Shown piece by piece: positions 1-8,668 of a stretch of DNA of 64,000 nt. Position 1 is the stretch's first letter. Every line of letters begins with the position of its first letter. The notes below the pieces were generated by a model. That model was not told the origin of the DNA, searched no databases, and saw only the letters and a list, made by a program, of their open reading frames with translations. Origin of the DNA: Rhipidocladum racemiflorum. Taxonomy: Eukaryota; Streptophyta; Magnoliopsida; Poales; Poaceae. The stretch is from the NCBI GenBank assembly GCA_036346355.1, contig CM070584.1:49931097-49995096 (forward strand). Reading direction: 5' to 3'. A program made the translations under genes and the position numbers.

Positions 1-665
1 AAAACCTGAGTAACTGGAGCTACGTACTACCAACTAGGTGTACTGCAAGAGCGAAGATTGTACTCGAACGGCTTAGTACCTCTCTACAATGATGCAAAAC
101 CAAGAACACGTGGTGGGGTTTTCTATAGCGAGTTCTTAGTGCTGACAAAATTGGCCTTTAATGTTTCATAAAGCAACAAGATGCCTCCATGACTTGGTGG
201 GCCAAAGGAGGACGAAACAAAGATCTGTATGGTCGTCCATAACAATCCCGGTGACTGAAAACAGCCAGAAGTGCTCACACCATATGGGACCATGAACGAA
301 GCCTACTTTTACATGAATAGCCCTTAAAACGATAAGATCGAATCAGTAATATGACAGCCTAAACCCATTGAACAGTAAGTGGCACATCAACATCAGCAAA
401 AGCTCTGTTATGTGAGCAATCATGTATCCACTTCACTCCTTGGTGTCGGAGTAATAGTAGTACTAGGCAGAAAACATAAAATTGCATGAAGAATGAGAAA
501 TATTGCTATCACATGCATGGACTAATAACACTCCTTTTTCTAGCACAGGACAAATATGAGAACACCATGCTTGATACTATTATGCTAGGTGATTTAGGTG
601 CCAAATGCACTGGATAGGCATAGCAAGTGTCTGTTTACGTTGGAAAAAAGGGGACGATGACTTAC
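1..665 (-). other. Intron 2 or 3' region of the B-box gene
   Basis: The stretch begins with the GTAAGT donor after exon 2. No CCT-domain codons or clear acceptor plus exon were found on the minus strand, so it is best read as intron running off the left edge. A short alternative 3' end cannot be excluded. Confidence 0.5.
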
Positions 666-2854
666 ATTTTTGGATGACAACTGGCAGATATTAGTTGACA
701 TGATATCTTCAGCAGCTGCACAGTATCTTGAGTCATAAATATCTTCCAGATCTTTCGTTGTCCCAAAAGAAATTTCCTTGAGCATGTCATTATAACTCTT
801 GATCATAAAGCCTCCATTATTTGAACCAAATCCAATTTCAAGTGCAGAATTCTCATTGTGATCCCTTGATCTTCCTAAACTAAAATCCCATATCTGTCAT
901 GCAGATAAAAGTAGTGAACTGTCATTTTTTTCCTAACAAACTGCACATTCCGGAGTAAAGAATTGAAGAAAAATTATAATATTTTCAAGCATCTGCAATA
1001 GCAAGATGTGATTTGTTGAAAAATACCCTTTCTGTCAATGCCAACTTTACAAGCATATGTAGGCCTCTCAAATACTGTATCACCATTTTCCAGGCAAATT
1101 AAAACTGTACGGATAGCAATGCAATGTGTACTCAATAGTTCAAGTAAATATTATTGCATTCAGGGCATCATGATTCATGATCCATTTTGCGCAAATCATA
1201 GGATCATTCCATATCCGAAAAGTCAAATACTCTGAAGTCTGAAGTATGCATGCCGTAACATGCAAAATCACATACGATGCACTTTTCCATATTGTGATAA
1301 CAACACCTCCACAGAAAGTTCAGTCTAATTTGCATTATCGTCTAAAGGAAAACACACATTTCATCATTGGCCCAATTTGCACATTCGATGTCCCTAAAAC
1401 AACCTGGTCTGTGAACCTTCATTGCAACTGCAAGCTACCCCTCGTTGAAAGAACCAAGTCATAAATGGTAAGCGCGAAAAGGTTAAATTTATCTCTAATC
1501 AAAGCTAATGAAACCATTATGTTCTGGCTGATAAAACCTAGGAAACAAGAGCTTCGTACTAGGCCAGTAGAACCACAGGAAACCATCTGGTCATGTGCAA
1601 AGGCATGGAAGTGTAAACAAACTTTGATGGCTTCAGAACTGGCACCTTAGCATTCATCACGAAACCAATTGTTTTTTATCAATCCCTTCACCAACCAAAG
1701 ATACCATGGCAGCATTTCGAAATCTAATTGAGTAGTGGAATTGACCACGAACTACAAGAAGTGATGAACATTCTACAGAACAGCTCGATTTCAATTGTTA
1801 GCAGTGAGATACAAGATCCTAACATTTGTCACCACCATGTGTTCTTAATGCGTGTTAGGCTACGACACCGCGGCTACTTAAGAAAATGCAAGTACGCAAC
1901 TAATTGCAATGTAAATCACTCGTTAAGATAAAAGATTCACTACAATTGCAATGTAAATCGACTGAATTCAAAGAAGTAAAAAAAAAAAAAGAAAACTCGC
2001 CTTTTCATACTCTCTTTTACCTGGGTGGGTGGCACTGAGGGCGCGGTGCAATCCCATAGAAGTTGTTCGCCATCATCGCCGAGGCGGTTGCTGCCGATGA
2101 GCTCGGCGCAGTTGGCCGGTGCCATCGTAAGCAGGGACGTGTACGGCAACGGCGCCTCCGGAGCCGTCGGAGCACGAGAAGGTAACGGTGGCGGCGCCTG
2201 CTTTTCCGGCACGCGCCCGCTGGCGGCAGCGGAGGTCCGGCGAGGCGTGCGGGGGCGCAGATCCGAGTGCTGCTGCGGATGCGCCGTCTCCGCCTCCCGC
2301 CGCGCCATCTCCGTGAGCTGGTGGCACAGCGCCTCCCCCTTGAGCCGCCGGCCGCCGGCGCCGGAGGCGACCACCTCCGGCGGGTCGCAGGGCACGTAGA
2401 GGTCGCGCAGGTCGGGGTTAACCGCGAGCATGGAGTAGTCGAGAGCCGAGAAGAAGGCATACTCCTCCTCCTCCTCGTTCTCGCCGCCACTGCCGCCGCC
2501 CGGGAGGTCGAGCCCCCAGGACGCGGCGAGCTCGGCCGCCGCGGGGCACCCGGAGAAACCCTCGACGGGCGCGCGCGCCGCCCCGTCGCACCCGTCGTCG
2601 CAGTCCGCGCAGAGGAACGCCGGCTGATCTCCCCCGGCCGCGACGCGCGAGGCGGCGGGCCGCGCCGCGCACCCCGCGCAGAGCGGCGCCCGCACGTGCT
2701 TCCGCGAGAGCGCGTTGGCGGCGTGCACGTGGCGGTCGCACGCCACGCAGAGCCGCGCCGCGTCCGCCCGGCAGTGCAGCGCCGCCGCCGTCTCCCCGCA
2801 GTAGTCGCACGGACACTGCTGCCTCCCCCCTCCCCCTCCGCCGCCGTCCTTCAT
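666..2854 (-). CDS. CONSTANS-like B-box zinc finger protein, 5' part (3' end outside window)
   Basis: Two exons are clear. Exon 1 is 2854-2021 (278 residues) and ends in CAG before a GTAAAA donor. Exon 2 is 893-666 (76 residues), after a GACAG acceptor and before a GTAAGT donor, with phase 0 at the join. B-box 1 has C16, C19, C28, D31, C36, C39, H44 and H53. A degenerate B-box 2 starts with C59 and C62 and ends in the family motif SGCPAAAELAASWG. Exon 2 carries IWDFSLGRSRD and IKSYNDML, typical of COL9-15 group proteins. The ATG at 2854 is chosen because the longer frame to 2917 begins with GTG and has no upstream ATG. The C-terminal CCT domain is not seen and is presumed to lie left of the window. 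Such nuclear proteins regulate flowering and light responses. CO-like 14 (rice LOC_Os09g33550) is a recalled match, unchecked. Confidence 0.9.
894..2020 (-). other. Intron 1 of the B-box gene
   Basis: This 1.1-kb stretch is bounded by the GT donor at 2020-2019 and the AG acceptor at 895-894 on the minus strand. It is AT-rich, in contrast to the GC-rich first exon. No further exon or repeat was recognised in it. Confidence 0.8.
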
Positions 2855-3340
2855 CTCCGGCACCGCCACGCCACCCAACCACACCAACGGGGAGCACTCC
2901 ACGCACGTGCGGATCACGAGACCACAGGAAGAAAAAGCGTAGGTGAGGAAGAAATCAAATGGAGAGCGTCAGAGAGAGCGAGAGGGTTCACGACTCTATT
3001 TAGCTGTATGCGAAGCGAAGCAATCAGTAGCGAGCGAGCGAGCGAGCACGGTATGGGAGAAGACGCCGCTCCGCTGCGCGACGACGAACACCATGGCACG
3101 CTTCTTCTTTCCACGTGGCACTCCTCCGTTGCGTCGAGGTGGCGGGGCCCTTCAGTGGGCGTGGGATGTCGGAAAATATCTCGCGGCATTCGCTGAGCTG
3201 GCGCGCTGAGTGGGAGGGGGCTCGGACGCTGACACAGTGGGGCATGTGCGACGCGGGGTCCACGTGGGTGCGCGGTCCGGGCGATCAACATGCATGTGCG
3301 GCTCCGCTCCGTATTGGGCGGAAGGAAATCTCTGCCTTCT
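2855..3340 (-). promoter_or_regulatory. 5' UTR and promoter region of the B-box gene
   Basis: GC-rich sequence upstream of the ATG at 2854. A weak TATA-like TAAATAG lies at about 2996-3004 on the minus strand, and a GAGC-repeat tract lies near 3030-3050. The transcription start cannot be fixed from sequence alone. Confidence 0.4.
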
Positions 3341-3366
3341 TTTTCTTTAGAGAAAAACTATATAAC

Positions 3367-3400
3367 GGTATCCCGTCAAATGGGAATACGACGGGATACC
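3367..3400. repeat. Inverted repeat at left end of the MULE MITE
   Basis: GGTATCCCGTC at 3367-3377 is matched by its reverse complement at 3390-3400, with a 12-bp spacer. It corresponds to the terminal palindromes of the other family members. Confidence 0.8.
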
Positions 3401-3687
3401 TCTCTGCTATATCCACTCCGCGACGCATTTACTTCACCACAGGCGCGCCAGCCAGCCGGCACTTGCCCGTTGGATACCACCTAAGGAGCCAGCCGGGCTC
3501 TCCCGTATAAATACCACCCCAATGCTCAGTGCATCGCCATTCCAATCCACAACGATCTAGTGACCAGCTCACCACACTACACCACCAAGAAGAAAGATCT
3601 TTTGGAGTACTACTAGAGCAAGCTGCTGCGTTTGGTTCCTTGGGTTTGCGCGATGAGGACGGTGGCCCTTGGCACTTACCTGTAAAA

Positions 3688-4500
3688 TCTAATGAAACTT
3701 ATTCGCGAAATATTATGAAACTTATTCATAAAACCTGATAAAACTAATCTGTGAAATCTAACGAAACTTATCCGTGAAATACTATGAAACTTATCCGTGA
3801 AACCTAATGAAACTTATCTATGAAACATCACAAAACTTATCCGTGGAATATCATAAAACTTATCTCGTGAAATCTAGTGAAACTTATCCATGAAACCTAA
3901 TGAAACTTATTTGTGAAATATCATAAAGCTTATCCGTAAAACCTCATGAAACTTATCTACGAAACATCATGAAATTTATTTTTGAAACATCATGAAACTT
4001 ACACGTAGAACCTAATGAAACTTATCATGAAACCTAATGAAACTTATTTGTGAAATCTGATGAAACTTATCGTAGTGTTTCATGAAACTTAACACCGAAA
4101 CTCACGAAACTTATCACCGAAACTCGTGAAACATTATAATGGAACTCATGAAACTTATCACTGAAACTGATGAAACTTATCACCGAAACTACATCGAAAC
4201 TCATGAAACTAAACATTTGGAATACATGAAACTAAACACTGAAACTCATGAAACTTATCATTGGAACTCGTGGAACTAAACACTAAAACTCGTGAAACTA
4301 AACACTCAAACTGATGAAACTTGCGAAACGTGCTCTAAAACTTTTAACTTTGTCTTTTGAAATTCTTCTAAAAGTCATATTTAATCAAGTTTTATATTTA
4401 AAACTTGATGAAACTTATAGTATCATCTTTAAAATCCATTGAAATTTATTGAAACAGGTTTGGATCTCCTTTTACACCTAATGAAACCTAGTGAAACCAG
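3688..4500. repeat. Degenerate GAAACTTAT tandem array
   Basis: Dozens of short units such as ATGAAACTTATCCGTGAAACC vary in spacing and spelling but keep GAAACTTAT. The array lies inside the MULE-type MITE and makes up most of its extra length relative to the short copies. Confidence 0.85.
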
Positions 4501-4508
4501 ATAAAACT

Positions 4509-4542
4509 GCTATACCGTTGGAATGCATTCCAACGGTATAGC
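4509..4542. repeat. Perfect 34-bp palindrome
   Basis: Each half reads GCTATACCGTTGGAATG from its own strand, with no spacer. It is the inner part of the right terminus of the MULE-type MITE and contains the family core ACCGTT twice in inverted order. Confidence 0.9.
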
Positions 4543-4569
4543 GTGGGCTAGCAGCTCTCTTTTCTTTAA

Positions 4570-4801
4570 CTGTGCGTTTGCTTTATACGATGAGCTTAGA
4601 TGAGATGTGATGGTTTTGTAATATTTAGTTCTATTATTTTGGGTGAATAAGATGGTTCAGCATCTAAAAAAATATTCCTCGAATTTGTGTCACTTGATCT
4701 AGGATGGAATGCTTCCATTCAAGCAACCATACGCATGGATAACTTTTTTTTTAAAACCATCTCATACATGTACCACTTGGTACAGGCAACCAAACACACG
4801 C
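4570..4801. mobile_element. Tourist/PIF-like MITE
   Basis: Imperfect terminal inverted repeats (GTGCGTTTG on the left, GTGTGTTTG read inward from the right) are flanked by TAA at 4567-4569 and 4802-4804, as expected for PIF/Harbinger MITEs. Size and AT-rich interior fit. The assignment rests on short motifs only. Confidence 0.5.
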
Positions 4802-5305
4802 TAAATTATTTAAGCTCAAGTTTTTCCATCGCATGGCATGGGTACGTGTTGATGAATTTATACTACTTATTTATTTATTTTAAAATTTATGTAATTTATA
4901 TTAGAAAGAAAAGCATAGAAACATAACTGGCAATAGATCATGGATTGCGAGTATCTCTAATTCAATGCCTCGGTAATCTTAAATCATCTTGTACCTTGGA
5001 TTTTGCCTGAGGTGAAGGAGATAAAATAAAGAGGTTATTAACTAGAAATTGAATATTTGTTATATATAACCAGTTGAAGATTTTGACGTCATCGTTGTTG
5101 ATCATGTGCTTTCAGGAGAGATGAAAAACCAACGGTTAGGATTGAAACAACGGAGAGATTGAAGCGCTTCGAATTCTCCTTCCATGACATTTCACCTTTT
5201 GGGTTCGTGCACGTAAGTCTTAATAAAAAATTAATTTGCTACGGAACTAAGATGCAATGAACTAGGGCTCTCGTGCATTGCTACAAACTACAACAGTTGA
5301 TCCAG

Positions 5306-5515
5306 CTTGTGGGGTACATAACATCTTGTTTAGCAAGAGATAATTAATCCTTTGACATGACAATACCGACGGAGACTTGAGCTAACAAGCTAATCCCTAA
5401 GCTAGATGCATCCAAGTAAGCTTAAATCGACTTGTGGGGGTACATAACCTCTTGTTTAGCAAGAGATAATTAATCCTTTGACATGACAATACCGGCGAAG
5501 ACTTCAGCTAGCAGG
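5306..5515. repeat. Direct duplication, period about 126 bp
   Basis: CTTGTGGGGTACATAAC followed by a CTTGTTTAGCAAGAGATAA segment occurs at 5306 and again at 5431, with the same following 40 bases. A third partial copy of TCTTGTTTAGCAAGAGATAA lies at about 5704-5727. TTGTTTAGCAA-type inverted motifs give each unit a small hairpin. Confidence 0.75.
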
Positions 5516-5552
5516 CCGAGTAAGCCGGGCTTTATATGTATAATTAATTATC

Positions 5553-5695
5553 GAGCAGTGCTTCTATGCTTTTCCTTTTAGTACAAGTTGCACAAATCTT
5601 AAAACAAGCGAAGGGGTAAGTAATCACTATCTACCATTCATTCATGCTTCAATAATTGTGCAACTTTTAAAAGGAAGAGCATAGGAGCACCTCTC
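5553..5695. mobile_element. MITE, GAGCAGTGCTT family, copy 1
   Basis: Termini GAGCAGTGCTTCTATGC and (inward from the right) GAGAGGTGCTCCTATGC are flanked by an exact 9-bp duplication TTAATTATC at 5544-5552 and 5696-5704. The inner arms also pair (AAGTTGCACAA with TTGTGCAACTT). The 9-bp duplication suggests a Mutator-like origin. Related copies lie at 14904 and 54978. Confidence 0.8.
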
Positions 5696-5704
5696 TTAAT
5701 TATC

Positions 5705-6596
5705 TCTTGTTTAGCAAGAGATAATTAATTTACAGTCTAGATGCAAATGTTTAAATCAGTTTGGTATACATATAAAGTACCAGCTTGTAAGTAAAGGTGC
5801 ACGAACATTTTGCATCTAGACTGTAAATTAATTAGGTGCATAAACATTTGCATTTTGGGACTGTAGAACGAGTGCTCTTGACGAATACAAATACCATGCC
5901 CTAGCAGGAGCTGCTACAAGATACGATGTGGGTCATTTGTCATGGCTCAGCATCAAGGTCCTGATGACACAAAGCCATAAGTGATAAGATTAGACTAGCA
6001 AAAAGATCTCAAAAGATAGGCAATGGAAAAGGAACATGCAGGATCACATGTTCCAGTATGAAGCAAGTTATCAAGAAGCGACTTTTAATTCCACGTTAAT
6101 TGTGATGTTGATGCACTATTAACCCAGCTAGCTAGCTAAGTTGCCTACGGCTCTACGAGTTGACTTCATCAACGAAAATCTGAGAGAGATTCGCACGTGA
6201 AGTACAAAGAAAGAAAACCAATACATGCATATGCCCATAGTTAATTTGAATTCAAATTTTGATAGAAATATGTTTAAGGGTGTAGAAATTTATTTCTGAT
6301 CGTTAAAGCAAGTAGTTTAAAAGTTTTTTTTGAAAGACAAAGTAGTTTAAAAGTTGCAAATCAGTTCAAAATTTGTCAAAAATGAGGGATCTCTCTCGAT
6401 TAAATCTGAATTGAACACTGCTTGATCCAATTAATGGTCAATCGGGGACGACTTTTTCATGCTGCAAAGCATATATATATATGTACGAATATACGACGAT
6501 GGAGTACGTACTTGTTAAGTTTTGCATCTGTGCTTTGGCTTGTTTCCTTCACTAATCAAGTACTCTGCTTTTACCTTTTGCAAACCTAGAGGTTAA
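5705..6596. other. AT-rich intergenic stretch
   Basis: No gene, terminal repeats or RNA were recognised on either strand apart from the short echo of the neighbouring direct repeat at its start. Confidence 0.4.
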
Positions 6597-7299
6597 ACAT
6601 CAGCGGTGGTTTTTGGCTAAAATCGTCACAAATATTCAAACTATCAGAGTATCAGTGGCTATTTTTTTCTAAAATCGCTACCAATACCCATATTATCAGT
6701 GGTGGTTTTAGAAAGAAACCGTCACAAATAATGCTAGACCACAAAATAAAAAACCGGCATTTCGGGCTAACCTTAGGAAGCGCTAGCAATGCCCTCTGAA
6801 AATACATGTACAAATAACAGATATATCATACACATTATAACAGATATACACAAAGAACATTTATATCATACACATTGTAACAGATGTATACACAAAGTAG
6901 CATAAGATTAGCCAAAATGAAACATCAATTTACACTTTGTAATGAAAAAAAATTTAAATAATAAAAGACTAAACTAGTTTTCTAAACTACAAGCCTACGA
7001 GCCTTCGGTGTTGGTTGGAGACGCATGACGTGTAAGATGAGTATGGATGACTGAATTGTTGTTGTCTTTGCTATAAAACTCGCCGTTTTTGTTGATGATT
7101 TCTTTTATGATGAAGTAGGTAAGCTGTCCCTGAATGGCTTGGATTTCAATAGGAAGCAGTCCTCCCGTAGGCAACTTGAGGTCCTATAAGTAGGGAAAAT
7201 AAGCCTTAGAGTATATATATAGAAATTGAGTGGTGTGAATCAAAGTATGATGTTAGCATGAAAAATCTTTACGTCATTGTCTATTATTGTAGAACCTAA

Positions 7300-7650
7300 G
7301 ATTTTGCGCATGTATTGGCACACGAAGTACCCACATAAATTTATGCCTCGTGGTTGCTTGTGACACTGCAAAAATTGAATAAACTAAAATGTTATGAAAT
7401 GAGTTATTTACTACAAAATGCGATATAAAAATATTGCTTGCGTGAGTACCGAAAATTTAGTACGGCCTAAAAGGGATTTCTAGAATGGGCGGTATCTCGA
7501 GCTCTTTGTACACTATCTTTTGAACTCCTTATTCATTAGACTTATCAGCTCTTCGTAGTCTTCTTGATCTTTGTCCAGCGGGTCCATGATCAGCATGCGG
7601 CTCTTTTCTGGAGTAATTACTACGAGAATCCAGTGGAATCTACTTACACA
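7300..7650 (-). pseudogene. Ulp1-like cysteine protease (C48) domain remnant of the CACTA element
   Basis: Minus-strand pieces give HWILVVITPEKSRMLIMDPL near 7600-7640 and QCHKQPRGINLCGYFVCQYM near 7310-7370. These carry the family's catalytic His (HW), Asp (MDPL), Gln and Cys (LCGYF). The pieces are broken by a stop after MNKEFKR and by non-matching sequence, possibly a former intron. Many plant CACTA elements carry such a domain. No function is expected now. Confidence 0.65.
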
Positions 7651-8589
7651 TGTTTGATGCCATAGTCATTAGTCCGAAGATCAGAGTAAAGAACGAAATC
7701 AACGAGTAATTTAACTAGCTAGTGAGAAACTTACTTAAAATTGTATGGTAAAAGTATGAACCCCTTGTCTTATAGTTTGATCAAAGTGTTATATACGTAT
7801 TCCTCAACCTCCTTTTGTGCTCTTGTGATTTCGGTCTGGTTGTCCATTCCCGGGTCGAGGAATCCCACTGGCCCCTTGGTTCTTCTTAGTTCAATTATCT
7901 CGTATCTAGATAAGGAAAAATTTAGACATGATATTTAACGGTATTACGTGAATGCAGACTATGATTTATATATTAGACACTTACAGTGACCAGCATCTCA
8001 AAAAAAGACACGACGAGGGCGTTGTGATAGTACAAGTTGTGCAAGTCCTCGAATTCTATCAGGAAGTAGCCACCCCCCTCATGGTGAAAATGTTCCTCTC
8101 GAAAAATGGCAGTGATCACCTTCGAGAGTATCGCTTGGTTGGATCGTCTCCATGTACCAGATATGTAATCGTTGCGTCATGAGTGTTAGGCTATTTAACT
8201 TTGAAGGGGTGACAACGGCTTCCCCAGGTCGAATTTCAATCTTTCTTAGTTATATTGTACTTCAGACTGCGCCTTGCCCTTACTTTTTTCTAGCACAACA
8301 TCATACTCTATTCTGGCTTTGCCTGATCTAGCTGATACGGCTTGTCTAATGTGCCATTTCTTCGGATCAGGGGTTATAAATTTGTCCTTTGAAGTACTCA
8401 CACTAGCCATTTCACGCTCAGGTGCTGGTGACGAATGTGCGAGTTGTACTACAGGAGAGGCTGGCACTACATGGTCCAAGACGATGTCATGCTTGTGCCA
8501 CTGGATGCATATGTGGACGACACTTCTTAGAGTTGTAACCTTGTCGTTGGAGGGCATTTCCAGCCCAATGTTGGCAAACTGTGAAGTAC

Positions 8590-8664
8590 TCTCATTTGTA
8601 CTCATCCCATACCTGTACACCTTCGTTCCACAGTATCACAAGATCTTCCACCAATGGTTGTAGG
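8590..8664 (-). pseudogene. TNP2 transposase internal fragment
   Basis: Minus-strand codons give LQPLVEDLVILWNEGVQVW, matching the TNP2 block LxPLxEDLxxLWxxGV. In intact proteins this block lies well over 100 residues downstream of the ASRYK block seen at 11.4 kb. Here it is separated from that block by an LTR-like insert and has lost the intervening core. A stop follows shortly. Confidence 0.65.
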
Positions 8665-8668
8665 TATA

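Larger units (their letters stand above)
3350..4559. mobile_element. MULE-type MITE, long copy with GAAACTTAT array
   Basis: The element starts GAGAAAAACTATATAACGG and ends in GCAGCTCTC. It is flanked by an exact 9-bp direct repeat TTTTCTTTA at 3341-3349 and 4560-4568, the duplication length of Mutator-like elements. The interior from about 3688 to 4500 is a degenerate array built on GAAACTTAT and ATGAAAC. The same termini and internal motif occur in the 226-bp copies at 20978 and 59235, so this is an expanded member of that family in reverse orientation. No coding capacity is seen. Confidence 0.8.

Noticed and set aside
1..660. Search for a CCT-domain exon of the B-box gene
   Set aside because: No RxxKxxRxFxK-type codon pattern was found on the minus strand, so no exon is called.
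2267..3196. 309-codon plus-strand open frame opposite the B-box exon
   Set aside because: It is the shadow of a GC-rich coding exon on the other strand; it has Arg/Pro/Gly-rich composition and no domain.
8274..8663. 129-codon plus-strand frame
   Set aside because: It lies inside the decayed CACTA element, whose coding strand is minus. It is a shadow.
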